A DNA stretch of 64,000 nt, taken from contig DATHUR010000139.1 of assembly GCA_035462025.1 (NCBI GenBank), forward strand, positions 1 to 64,000, in the 5' to 3' direction. The notes under the pieces were generated by a model. That model made no database searches and was not told the DNA's origin. It was given only the letters and a program-made list of their open reading frames with translations. The stretch comes from Egicoccus sp035462025. Lineage in GTDB: Bacteria; Actinomycetota; Nitriliruptoria; Nitriliruptorales; Nitriliruptoraceae. The number at the start of each line of letters is the position of its first letter. Position 1 is the stretch's first letter. A program made the translations under genes and the position numbers. Positions 35,756 to 43,894 of this stretch are shown piece after piece.

Positions 35756-36717
35756 ACGACGTGGCGATCCGCGTCGACGGCCTGGTCAAGGACTACGTGA
35801 CCGGTCCGCCGTGGCGCCGCCGACCTCCCGTCCACGCCCTGCAGGGCGTCGACCTCGAGGTCGAACGCGGTGAGGTGTTCGGCTTCCTCGGCCCAAACGG
35901 CGCCGGCAAGTCGACCACCATCCGCGTCCTGCTCGACCTGTTGCGACCCACCGCAGGGCGCGTCGAGGTGCTGGGTGGGCAACCGGCCGCCGCAGGACCG
36001 CCGCTGCGTGCCCGCATCGGCTACCTGCCGGGCGAGTTGAACATGGCCGGCCAGCGAACCGCCGGTGAGGAACTCCGCTACCTCGCGACCCTGCGCGGCG
36101 GCCAGGGCGCCGACCGGATCGCCCCGCTCGCGGCGCGGTTCGACCTCGACCTCGACCGGCCCATCCGCGGTCTGTCGAAGGGCAACAAGCAGAAGGTCGG
36201 GGTGATCCAGGCCTTCATGCACCGCCCCGAGTTGCTGATCCTCGACGAGCCGACGAGCGGTCTCGACCCGCTGCTCCAGCGCGAGTTCCTCGACCTGGTC
36301 CGCGAGGCGCAGGCCGACGGCGCGACCGTGTTCATGTCGTCGCACGTGCTGTCCGAGGTCGAGGACGTCGCCGGCCGGGTCGCCATCATCCGGGCCGGAC
36401 GCATCGTGGACACCGATGACGTCCGCACGCTGCGCCACCACGCCGGGCAACTGGTCCACCTGCGCTTCGCGACCTCGGTCGACGCGGGTGAGTTCCGCGA
36501 CCTGCCCGGCGTCGAGGACGTCGTCGTCGACGGTGACGAACTGTCGTGTCTGCTGCGCGGTGAACCCGACGCGCTGCTCAAGACCGCCGCCCGCCACCAC
36601 GTCCGCCACTGGTCGGCTGCCGACCGCGACCTCGAGGCGCTGTTCCTCGACTTCTACCGACTCCCCGTCACCGAACCGACGACCGAACCCGAGGAGGTGG
36701 CCGCCCGTGGCCGCTGA
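35752..36717 (+). CDS. ABC exporter ATPase (TetR operon)
   Basis: A 321-residue ABC-2 exporter ATPase. Walker A LGPNGAGKSTTI, signature LSKGNKQKVGV, Walker B LLILDEPTSGLDP, switch His in SSHVLSEVEDVA. LSKGNKQK is the variant signature of tetronasin/antibiotic exporter ATPases. The C-terminal 90 residues form a regulatory domain. The start overlaps the repressor stop. Its own stop lies ten bases into the permease frame. Confidence 0.92.
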   Translation: MNDVAIRVDGLVKDYVTGPPWRRRPPVHALQGVDLEVERGEVFGFLGPNGAGKSTTIRVLLDLLRPTAGRVEVLGGQPAAAGPPLRARIGYLPGELNMAGQRTAGEELRYLATLRGGQGADRIAPLAARFDLDLDRPIRGLSKGNKQKVGVIQAFMHRPELLILDEPTSGLDPLLQREFLDLVREAQADGATVFMSSHVLSEVEDVAGRVAIIRAGRIVDTDDVRTLRHHAGQLVHLRFATSVDAGEFRDLPGVEDVVVDGDELSCLLRGEPDALLKTAARHHVRHWSAADRDLEALFLDFYRLPVTEPTTEPEEVAARGR

Positions 36718-37552
36718 CACGCTTCCTGCCTCCCGCACCGCCGCTGGCGCGGCACGGCCCCTGGCCGTCCTGCGCGGGGTGCTCCACGACCGTCGTCGCG
36801 GGCTACTGCTCTGGTCGATCGCGATCGGTGCCGTCTCCGCGATGTACACCAGCTTCTACCCGATGATGGGCCAGGACGCCGCGGCGATCGAGCCGTTCAT
36901 GGAGAACATGCCCGAGGGGTTGATCAGTGCCCTGGGCATGGACCAGATCGCCACGGCGGCCGGCTACCTGCAGTCGACCGTGTTCGGCCTGCTCGGTCCC
37001 GCCCTGCTGCTGGTGTTCGCGATCGGCAGCGGCGCGAGGACGCTTGCCGGCGGCGAGGAGGACGGCACACTCGAACTCGAACTGACCCATCCCGTGTCCC
37101 GGACGCGTGTCTATCTCGAACGGCTCGCCGGGCTGTGGCTGGGTGTCGCGGTGCTGGCCGGCGCCGTGTTCGCGGTGGTGGCAGCCCTTGCCGTCGTGCT
37201 GGACATGGAGTTGGGCGCGGACCGGATCGTGGCCGGGGTCGTCAGCCTGCTGTTGCTCGGCCTCGCGTTCGGGACGTTGGCCCTGGCCGTCGGTGCCGCC
37301 ACCGGGCGGCGTGGTGTCGCCCTGGCCGCCGCCGCGGCGGTCGCCGTGTCCGCGTTCGTGGCCCAGGCGATCGGGCCGGTCGTCGACGGACTCGGCTGGC
37401 TCAGCACCATCTCGCCGTGGAACTGGTACATCGGTGGCGACCCGCTCTTCGACGGCTTCGACCGGGGCGGCCTCGCCCTGCTGGCGGCACTGACCCTGCT
37501 GTCCGCCGCCGTCGGACTGTGGCGCTACAGGGACCGCGACCTGGGCGTGTGA
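36707..37552 (+). CDS. ABC exporter permease (TetR operon)
   Basis: A 281-residue ABC-2-like permease with six membrane helices. It has the typical LARTLAGGEEDGTLELELTHPVSRTRVYLERLAG-like coupling region (GARTLAGGEEDGTLE). GTG 36707 follows GAGGAGGTGG and overlaps the ATPase gene by 11 bases. A homologue in antibiotic producers exports polyketides, but the substrate here is unknown. A perfect 15-bp terminator follows. Confidence 0.88.
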   Translation: MAADTLPASRTAAGAARPLAVLRGVLHDRRRGLLLWSIAIGAVSAMYTSFYPMMGQDAAAIEPFMENMPEGLISALGMDQIATAAGYLQSTVFGLLGPALLLVFAIGSGARTLAGGEEDGTLELELTHPVSRTRVYLERLAGLWLGVAVLAGAVFAVVAALAVVLDMELGADRIVAGVVSLLLLGLAFGTLALAVGAATGRRGVALAAAAAVAVSAFVAQAIGPVVDGLGWLSTISPWNWYIGGDPLFDGFDRGGLALLAALTLLSAAVGLWRYRDRDLGV

Positions 37553-37562
37553 GTCGACCGAC

Positions 37563-37595
37563 GAGGCCGCGACGACCGCCGGTCGTCGCGGCCTC
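37563..37595. terminator. bidirectional terminator between ABC permease and selC
   Basis: GAGGCCGCGACGACC (37563-37577), loop GCC, GGTCGTCGCGGCCTC (37581-37595): a perfect 15-bp stem between the forward exporter operon and the reverse-strand tRNA gene. It can end both transcripts. Confidence 0.85.
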
Positions 37596-37605
37596 TCGCC
37601 GTCGG

Positions 37606-37700
37606 CGGAGGCGGACGGGAATCGAACCCGCCAGAGGACGCCGAGCGCCCTCTCGTCGGCTTTGAAGGCCGCGGGACCCACCAGGTGTCCGGACGCCTCC
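37606..37700 (-). tRNA. selC: selenocysteine tRNA, anticodon UCA
   Basis: Read on the reverse strand it starts GGAGGCG and ends CGCCTCC plus discriminator G: seven perfect acceptor pairs. The anticodon loop is CTTCAAA, so the anticodon is UCA, which decodes UGA; tRNA-Ser for UCA codons would carry UGA instead. The extra-long variable arm is an 8-bp stem, AGAGGGCG/CGTCCTCT, with loop CTCGG. A six-pair D stem with a small loop and the T arm GCGGG-TTCGATT-CCCGT fit tRNA-Sec (about 95 nt without CCA; encoded GCC G, so CCA is added). It implies SelA, SelB and SelD elsewhere in the genome. Confidence 0.93.
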
Positions 37701-37750
37701 TCGCACCGGTCACGCCGGCACGGAGACAGCCTACGCGTGCGTCGCGCCGG

Positions 37751-38875
37751 TCAGGTCGCGTCGGCCGCGGTGCCGCCCGCCCAGCCCGGCGCCTTCAGAT
37801 ACGCGGCGAGGGCCTCGGCGGCCGTGTCGGACGGGTCGCCGCGCAAGCCGTAGTGGGTGCGCCGCCCCTCCTCGCGCAGGCTGACCAGGCCCGCCTGGCG
37901 CAGCAGTGCCAGGTGATGATGGGCGGTGGCCTTGGCGACGTCGAGCTCGGCCATCGCGTCGGCCAGCGTGATCGGTCCGCCGCTCATCCTGCGCAGCAGC
38001 CGCAGGCGGCCCTCGTCGCCGAGCGCCTTGGCGAGCTTGACCAGGGTCGGCGGCGGCGCCTCGCTGGGCAACGCGACGAACTCGTCGGCGACCGGCGTCG
38101 AGAGCACCTCCACCTCGTCGAGCCGTCCCAGGATCAGCCACGGCCGGAACCAGAAGCTCGGCAGCAGCACGACCCGCTGCAGTGTGCGGTCGTCCTCGGT
38201 CAGTTCGTATCCGTTGGTCGCCTCGAGCACGACCTTGGCGGCGGGCACGCCGTCGTCGAGTTGACGGCGACGATGGACGACGTCGCGCTCGATGGCGCCC
38301 ATCGCCTCGTCCTGCAGGTCGGTGAACACCTCGGTCTCGAACCGGTCGATCGCGGCGACCAGGCGGTCGCGGTAGTCGACCGGCGGCGTGCGCAGGAGCA
38401 CCTCGAGTTCCGCGGGACAGTCACCGGCCGCGTCGAGTTCGCGGAGTGCGGCGAACGCGGCGTCGTCGCCATCGATGACCCGCCGGACGAGGTCGACGGG
38501 GTTGACGTCGTCGGTCTGCAGGTCGCCGAAGGCGAGATTGGCGACCAGCAACCGCCACGGCAGCAGCGCGTCCTCGAGCAGGGCCTCACGAACCTGTTGC
38601 ACGGTTCCGGGCGCGGGCACCAGCGCCCCCGCGCCGGCGAGCAGCAGCAGGGCCTTGTCGCCGCGTTCGCCCGACAGTGCCCGCAGTTCCTCGAGCAGGT
38701 CGGGTGGCGTGCGGTCGCGCACCGCCGCGATCCGCTCGGCCCCGACGTCGAAGGACGCGGGGTCGTCGGCGATCAGCACCCCCGCGCAACGCAACAACTC
38801 CGCGCCGCTGGAGGCCCGCGCCTCGACGTTCGGCGCCGAGGTGGGACCGCCGGCACGCAGGTCGACCAGTCGCAT
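37751..38875 (-). CDS. ArsR-like regulator with N-terminal DUF5937 domain
   Basis: A 374-residue regulator. The N-terminal 280 residues match the DUF5937 type of sensor domain, and the C-terminal 80 residues are a winged HTH of ArsR type (LVKLAKALGDEGRLRLLRRM, then VAKATAHHHLALLRQAGLVSLREEGRRTHYGL). ATG 38875 is the natural start. Two similar palindromic sites lie in the 178-base divergent region, one nearer this gene and one on the promoter of the small ORF, so it probably regulates both. Ligand unknown. Confidence 0.85.
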   Translation of the reverse strand: MRLVDLRAGGPTSAPNVEARASSGAELLRCAGVLIADDPASFDVGAERIAAVRDRTPPDLLEELRALSGERGDKALLLLAGAGALVPAPGTVQQVREALLEDALLPWRLLVANLAFGDLQTDDVNPVDLVRRVIDGDDAAFAALRELDAAGDCPAELEVLLRTPPVDYRDRLVAAIDRFETEVFTDLQDEAMGAIERDVVHRRRQLDDGVPAAKVVLEATNGYELTEDDRTLQRVVLLPSFWFRPWLILGRLDEVEVLSTPVADEFVALPSEAPPPTLVKLAKALGDEGRLRLLRRMSGGPITLADAMAELDVAKATAHHHLALLRQAGLVSLREEGRRTHYGLRGDPSDTAAEALAAYLKAPGWAGGTAADAT

Positions 38876-38928
38876 GGTGGGCCTCTGACAGGTTTCGGAC
38901 GTGCGGCAGCGTATCGGCCCAGCTACGT

Positions 38929-38945
38929 GTCGAAAAGTCTCGAAC
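38929..38945. promoter_or_regulatory. operator-like site near the ArsR-type gene
   Basis: Reads on the reverse strand as GTTCGA-G-ACT-TT-TCGAC, an imperfect palindrome closely similar to the site at 39009. It lies 54 bases upstream of the regulator's ATG, where its promoter should be. Confidence 0.5.
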
Positions 38946-38986
38946 GCCCGAGTATGGCCGGGTTCGAACGGTCGGGCGAGAACTGT

Positions 38987-39026
38987 TTGACATCGCTCGG
39001 ACGTAATGGTTCGATACTCATCGAAC
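38987..39026 (+). promoter_or_regulatory. promoter and palindromic operator of the small ORF
   Basis: TTGACA (38987-38992) is a perfect -35; 17 bases later TTCGAT (39010-39015) can serve as a weak -10. The -10 lies in the perfect palindrome GTTCGAT-ACTC-ATCGAAC (39009-39026), so a bound regulator would block RNA polymerase. The poor -10 suggests dependence on an activator or tight control. Confidence 0.6.
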
Positions 39027-39053
39027 GAGGAACGACCTCGACAAGGAACCGCG

Positions 39054-39218
39054 ATGCAGATCAACCACGACATGCAGGACCTGCAGGCCGAGGCCGCCTA
39101 CCGGCGTGACGCCATGCAGCGTGCCGTGGCGGGCAGCCGGCGTCGCCGGCGGCCGGTCCGTCGCTGGACCCGCGTCAGCGACACGGCCACGTCCCTCAGG
39201 ACGCCCGCGGACGGCTGA
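39054..39218 (+). CDS. small basic protein, regulated (54 residues)
   Basis: A 54-residue ORF, rich in Arg (a run of RRRRRP at residues 29-34) with an acidic helical N-terminus. It has an ATG at 39054 after ACAAGGAACC and its own TTGACA promoter with an operator, which makes it a real gene despite the size. No family recognised; the size, charge and divergent position next to the regulator suggest a regulatory or stress microprotein. This is inference. Confidence 0.6.
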   Translation: MQINHDMQDLQAEAAYRRDAMQRAVAGSRRRRRPVRRWTRVSDTATSLRTPADG

Positions 39219-39224
39219 CGTCGA

Positions 39225-40676
39225 TCAGGCGTCGCCGGCCAGGCCGGCGAGCAGGAACGCCTCGGTCAGGCACGCCTTGGCGAAGTCCTCGAGGTGGAGC
39301 GACTCGTCCTCGCCGTGGGCGTTGGACCCCGGGTCCTCGACGCCGACGAGCAGGCACGGCGCCCCACCGAACGCGTCGCTGAACGGTTCGACGAAGGGGA
39401 TCGAGCCCCCACAGCCCATCGCCGCCGGCTCCCGCCCGTAGGCCGCCGTCATCGCGTCGACGGCGGCGTCCCAGGCGGGACCGCCCGGCTCGGTCACCCA
39501 TGCCGGGTTGCGCTCGCCGAGGGTGACCTCGACCTGCAGACCCCAGGGCGCGTTTGCCTCGAGGTGGTCGCGCAGCGCCGCCAGGGCACGTTCGGGGTCC
39601 TGCCCGGGCGCGAGGCGGCACGACAGCTTGGTGGTCACCTCGGCCAGCAGCGTGTTGGACGCGGCAGCGGTCGCCGGCACGTCCATGCCGGTCGGCGTGA
39701 TGGTGGGGCGCATCCAGAGCCGCTCGAGCAGCGTGTGATCCGGGTCGCCGACGAAGCCTGCGCCCGGCACCATCCGTGCCTCCTCGCGGAACTCGGCGGC
39801 CAAGGCCCCGCCGTCGCCCTCGAGCGTCCGTAGCCGGGCCCGTTCGTCGTCGGAGAGCGGACGCACGTCGTCCTCGAAACCGGCCACCGCGATCGCGCCG
39901 CGATCGTCGTGCAGCGTCGCGAGCAGACGCACCATCCCGGTCAGCGCGTCCGGGACGACGCCGCCCCACATGCCCGAGTGCACCGGCTGCTGCATCGCGC
40001 GGACCGTGACATAGACGTCGGCCATCCCGCGCAGGGCATAGGTCAGCCCCGGCCAGCCGACCTTCCAGTTGGTCAGGTCGGTCAGCACGATCACGTCGGC
40101 CTGCAACTGCCGGCCGTAGGCGTCGAGGAAGCGGTGGAGGTTGGGTGAGCCGATCTCCTCCTCGCCCTCGATCACCACCTTGACGTTGACCGGCAGGCTG
40201 CCGCGTGCGTCGAGCCAGGCGCGGATCGCGGCGACGTGGGCCATGATCCCGGCCTTGTCATCGGCGGCGCCGCGGCCGTAGAGGCGTCCGTCGCGCTCGG
40301 TCGGCTCGAACGGCGGCGAGTTCCACCGACCGGGCGTGCCGACCGGCTGGACGTCGTGGTGGGCGTAGAGCAGCACGGTCGGCGCATCGTCACCGGCCCG
40401 CAGCCACGACCCGGTCACGTAGGGGTGGGTGCCGTCGAGTTCGAGCAGTTCGACGTCCTCGAGCCCCGCGTCGCGCAGCCGGTCGGCGGTCCGCTCGGCC
40501 GACCGCCGGCAGTCCCCGGCGTGTTCGGGCTGCACGCTGATCGAGGGGATCTCGACCAGGTCCCGCAGCCACTCGAGCGTCTGCGGCAGTTGGGTCATCA
40601 GCCGCTGCGCGACATCGTCGAGTCCGGCCGGGACGCGGGTGGCGGCGGGCATGGTGTCCAGCGGCGGGGTCGTCAC
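39225..40676 (-). CDS. M20-family dipeptidase
   Basis: A 483-residue metallopeptidase of the M20 (carnosinase-like) family. Zinc and catalytic residues are in LLYAHHDVQPVG (His, Asp), RGAADDKAGIMAH (bridging Asp), VIEGEEEIGSPN (catalytic and metal Glu), IVLTDLTNW (Asp) and GVEDPGSNAHGEDES (C-terminal His). It cleaves dipeptides or related amides in the cytosol. GTG 40676 gives the longest product. ATG 40652 is an alternative with a conserved-looking N-terminus beginning MPAATRVPAG. Confidence 0.92.
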   Translation of the reverse strand: MTTPPLDTMPAATRVPAGLDDVAQRLMTQLPQTLEWLRDLVEIPSISVQPEHAGDCRRSAERTADRLRDAGLEDVELLELDGTHPYVTGSWLRAGDDAPTVLLYAHHDVQPVGTPGRWNSPPFEPTERDGRLYGRGAADDKAGIMAHVAAIRAWLDARGSLPVNVKVVIEGEEEIGSPNLHRFLDAYGRQLQADVIVLTDLTNWKVGWPGLTYALRGMADVYVTVRAMQQPVHSGMWGGVVPDALTGMVRLLATLHDDRGAIAVAGFEDDVRPLSDDERARLRTLEGDGGALAAEFREEARMVPGAGFVGDPDHTLLERLWMRPTITPTGMDVPATAAASNTLLAEVTTKLSCRLAPGQDPERALAALRDHLEANAPWGLQVEVTLGERNPAWVTEPGGPAWDAAVDAMTAAYGREPAAMGCGGSIPFVEPFSDAFGGAPCLLVGVEDPGSNAHGEDESLHLEDFAKACLTEAFLLAGLAGDA

Positions 40677-40857
40677 GGGCGGCAGCCTTCCGGGGCGTCT
40701 GACGGCGGTCGAACGCGCAGTAAAGCCCGATGCCCGCAGGCACGCGCGACGTGCGGTGCCACGGCACGTGGCGACAGGTTCCCGGAATCGCGCGAACGGC
40801 GACTATCCTGCGCGCGCAACGACTGGCGAACGAGACATTCTCGAGAAGGTGACGCGG

Positions 40858-41208
40858 GTGGGCCACGCAACCGAGGTGTGGGACAAGCTGTCCGGCATGC
40901 TCTCCAACGGTGACATGGCCGAGATCCCGCAGTTGTACGGCGCGGACGCGCTCTACCTCGAGCCCTACAACCCGCCCCACCGCGGCAACCTGCTCATCCA
41001 GGCCTACCTCAAGGACTGGATCGGCGGCAAGGACGACATCGCCGTCGAGTCCAAGCGGGTCATCGAGTCCGCCGACGGCACCTCGCTCGCGGTCGAGTGG
41101 ACGATCTCGTACACCGCCGCCGGCCGGCGCTGGAACGACCTGCCGCGGGCCAGCTTCTTCGGCTTCGACGAGTCCGGCCGCGTCGTCTACCACCGCGACT
41201 ACACGTAA
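40858..41208 (+). CDS. SnoaL/NTF2-like protein
   Basis: A 116-residue protein with the NTF2-like alpha+beta cone fold: helices around TEVWDKLSGMLSNGDMAEIPQLYG, then strands ending FFGFDESGRVVYHRDY. Such folds act as small isomerases, hydrolases or ligand binders; the key residues for a function cannot be named. GTG 40858 lies ten bases after GAGAAGG. A TATCCT -10-like box is at 40804-40809. It faces the HAD gene convergently. Confidence 0.78.
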   Translation: MGHATEVWDKLSGMLSNGDMAEIPQLYGADALYLEPYNPPHRGNLLIQAYLKDWIGGKDDIAVESKRVIESADGTSLAVEWTISYTAAGRRWNDLPRASFFGFDESGRVVYHRDYT

Positions 41209-41219
41209 CGCCCAGCTCG

Positions 41220-42248
41220 TCAGTCGTCGCCCTTGAGTACGTAGCGCCACACGGCGAAGCCGACCGCGAGTGCGCCGGCAGCGCCCGCGAGCACCTCGTT
41301 GCGTGGCTTGCTCACGTCGGGCAACCGGTCGCGCAGACGCACGGGGGCGTGGAAGTCGCGAACCGCCCACGACATCGCCGTGGCCGCCGCGCGCAACTCA
41401 CGGTCGGGGTTGACCGCGACCGGGTGGCCGACCGTGGTCATCATCGGCAGGTCGGTGATCGAGTCGGAGTACGCGAAGCTCTTCGACAACTCGTAGCCGC
41501 GCACCTCGGCGACCTGGCGGATCGCGTTCGCCTTGGCCCCGGCGTAGGCGTAGAACTCGAGGGTGCCGTCGTAGCAGCCGGCCTCGTCGATGCCCGAGCG
41601 AGTGGCGATGACGTCGCGGACGCGGAGGAACTCGGCGAACGGCTCGACGATCTCCTCGCCCGAGGACGAGATGATCCACACGTCGCGGCCCGCCCGTTGG
41701 TGTTCGGCGATCAGGTCGAGCGCCTCGGCGTAGGCGAGCGGCGCGATCACGGTCTCCATCGTCTCGCGCACCAGGCGCCGGACCCGCTCGGCCTCCCAGC
41801 CACGCGTCAGTTCCAGCGCGACGTGGCGCATCTGCTCCATCTTCTCGTGGTCGGCGCCCACGAGTTGGTAGACGACCTGCGCGTAGAGCGACTTGACCAC
41901 CGTGGACGGGCTGATCAGTCCGTCCTTCATCAGGGTGCGACCCATGACCAGCGTCGAGGACCCGGCGATGATGGTCTTGTCGAGGTCGAAGAACGCCGCC
42001 TCGGTCGCGCCGGTCCGGCGGGCCGCGATGCGGGCGAGCATGCCGTCGCTGAGCCGGTCGGCGTCGGGCCGTGCGTAGCGCTGTTCGGTCTCGGCGGTCG
42101 CTCCCGAGCTGTCGCCGATGGCCTCGGCGGCCGCGGACAGCACCTTGTCGGCAGTGGACGGGGGCGTCCCCCGCGCGGCCGGCGCGCGGGAGGTCTCGTC
42201 CGCGGTCGGGTCGGGATCGGGGCCGTCGGCCACCGGCGGTCCTTGCAC
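41220..42248 (-). CDS. HAD-IB family phosphatase with C-terminal membrane anchor
   Basis: A 342-residue HAD-superfamily subfamily IB hydrolase. Motif I FFDLDKTII, motif II IISSSGEEIVEPFA, motif IV AYSDSITDLPMM. Relatives dephosphorylate phosphoserine-like or lipid phosphates. Extra features are a 60-residue hydrophilic N-terminus and a C-terminal hydrophobic helix (LAGAAGALAVGFAVWRYVL) that would anchor it to the membrane, favouring a lipid or envelope substrate. GTG 42248. It is the third gene of a reverse-strand run with two propeller proteins. Confidence 0.88.
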   Translation of the reverse strand: MQGPPVADGPDPDPTADETSRAPAARGTPPSTADKVLSAAAEAIGDSSGATAETEQRYARPDADRLSDGMLARIAARRTGATEAAFFDLDKTIIAGSSTLVMGRTLMKDGLISPSTVVKSLYAQVVYQLVGADHEKMEQMRHVALELTRGWEAERVRRLVRETMETVIAPLAYAEALDLIAEHQRAGRDVWIISSSGEEIVEPFAEFLRVRDVIATRSGIDEAGCYDGTLEFYAYAGAKANAIRQVAEVRGYELSKSFAYSDSITDLPMMTTVGHPVAVNPDRELRAAATAMSWAVRDFHAPVRLRDRLPDVSKPRNEVLAGAAGALAVGFAVWRYVLKGDD

Positions 42249-42275
42249 GTCGCGGAGTCTCGAGCGTAACGCCGA

Positions 42276-43841
42276 TCAGCCGGCGGGCACCGGTTGCACC
42301 CCGAGGAGGCTGCGACCGTTGGTGAACACGTAGAGCGGGCGGTGGGTGAGCGGCCAGGCACCCTCGCCCAGCACGTCGAGCACCGCGCCGTCGTCGTGCA
42401 GTCGCACCCCGTCGGTGCGCTGTTCGATGGCCACCGACGGCGTCAGCCACCACGCGTTGTTGACGGCGGGCGGTGGCGGCACGTCGTCGCGAGGTTCGAC
42501 CACGGTTCCGTCGTCGAGATCGAACCAGACCTCCTGCGGGCCGTCGCTGTCACGCGCCATCGTCAGTGCCAGCGCGTCCGCCGTCAGGCGTGGATCCCGA
42601 CAGCACGTCGTCGGTGTCCCTGCCGTCGGTGGCGGCTCGACCTCCCACAGCACCCTGCCTGCGGCGTCAGCCGTCACGATCCGGACGGATCCGTCGTCCT
42701 CGTCCCGGCGGATGCCGACCAGGAAGTCGACCCTGCCGTTGCTGTAGCCGGTCAAGGGTTGGCCATTGCGGGAAATCGGTTGCAGGTCGGTCAGGCCCGC
42801 GAGTTCGGGGATCGGTTCGAGGTCGGTGGTGAGGACCCCGGTAGTCCCCTCCTGTGTGAAGAGGAGCACCACCTGCCCGAGGGCGTACAACCACACGTCC
42901 GTGGCCAGCTCCCGCCGGGCACGCACGCTGCCGTCGACCGGGTCGAGGGCGATCCCGTCCCCGCCCTCGCGCGCCACGGTGACCGCCGCCGACGAACTCA
43001 TCAACGAGGTGTTGGTGCGCTCCCACAGGTGCGCCCCCGTCGCGGCGTCGTGCGCCACGATGCGCTCGCTCGGGAAGGTCACCTCCCCGTCGCCGGCCGT
43101 GCGACGCCCCGGCCGTTCGAGCTGCGAGGTGAGCAGGACGCCGCCCGCCAGTTGGAAGTTCTGCATGGGACGGGGCTCGTGCTCCTGCCAGGCGACGGTG
43201 CCGTCGCCACGCAGGCCGAGCAGGTGCCCGCTCTCGGGGCGGACCATCACGAGCAGGTCGTCGTCGGCGGACAGCATCACCGTCCAGCCGCGGGACCGTT
43301 GCGCGTCCGTCGCGGGCCAATCCCGCTGCCACACCTCCTCGCCCGTGGCGACGTCGAAGGCGGTGATCGTCTCGCCCACGGTCGAGATCACCAGGTCGCC
43401 GAAGATCCCGACTTCGCGGTCGGTCGCGCTGCGCCCGAAGTCGATGCGCCACACCTCACAGCCCTCGGGTTCGCAGCGCAGGCGGTTGGGGTCGAAGGGC
43501 GCCAGCAGCGCCGCGCGCTCGTCCGCGGACAGCGGCTCGCCCTGGGCGACCACGTCCTCGCCGTTCTCGTCGGCGAGTTCGACCGTCGGGTCGGGTCGGC
43601 CGCGGGGGAGGTCGAACCCGTCGACGAGCAGCGCGACGGCGCTCACGGCGACGACCGCGGCGGCTGCACCACCGGCCCAGGCGGCCCGCCGTGGCCAGGG
43701 GCGTCGGGCTCCGTCCTCGTCGTCGTCGGGCGGGAGATCGGGCCGGCGCAGCGGCAGCCCGCACCAGCCGCAGAACCGGGCTCGCCCGGCGTCCCAGCGC
43801 GCGCCACAGGACGGACACGCGACCGTCCTGCTGCGCCGCAC
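42276..43841 (-). CDS. zinc-ribbon / single-TM / PQQ-like beta-propeller protein (paralog C)
   Basis: A 521-residue paralog of the proteins at 29.1-31.6 kb. Zinc ribbon CPSCGARWDAGRARFCGWCG, a membrane helix at about residues 52-75, then PQQ-like repeats (TGEEVWQRDWP, DGTVAWQEHEP, TGAHLWERTNT, AGRVLWEVEPP). It shares LSADERAALLAPFDPNRLRC and EPEGCEVWR with paralog D, and has the vicinal Cys-Cys TPTTCCRDP (42600-42605). GTG 43841 is set by GGGAGG six bases upstream. Function unknown. The cytosolic ribbon and outer propeller suggest a trans-membrane sensor or anchor. Confidence 0.82.
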   Translation of the reverse strand: MRRSRTVACPSCGARWDAGRARFCGWCGLPLRRPDLPPDDDEDGARRPWPRRAAWAGGAAAAVVAVSAVALLVDGFDLPRGRPDPTVELADENGEDVVAQGEPLSADERAALLAPFDPNRLRCEPEGCEVWRIDFGRSATDREVGIFGDLVISTVGETITAFDVATGEEVWQRDWPATDAQRSRGWTVMLSADDDLLVMVRPESGHLLGLRGDGTVAWQEHEPRPMQNFQLAGGVLLTSQLERPGRRTAGDGEVTFPSERIVAHDAATGAHLWERTNTSLMSSSAAVTVAREGGDGIALDPVDGSVRARRELATDVWLYALGQVVLLFTQEGTTGVLTTDLEPIPELAGLTDLQPISRNGQPLTGYSNGRVDFLVGIRRDEDDGSVRIVTADAAGRVLWEVEPPPTAGTPTTCCRDPRLTADALALTMARDSDGPQEVWFDLDDGTVVEPRDDVPPPPAVNNAWWLTPSVAIEQRTDGVRLHDDGAVLDVLGEGAWPLTHRPLYVFTNGRSLLGVQPVPAG

Positions 43842-43894
43842 GTGCGACCTCCCCGTCGACCGACCGCGGACGACGGGGCCATGGTACGACCGGT

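Noticed and set aside
37606..37700. tRNA-Ser or tRNA-Leu with long variable arm
   Set aside because: The anticodon is UCA, which reads UGA. Serine (UCA codon) would need UGA, and no leucine tRNA has this anticodon.
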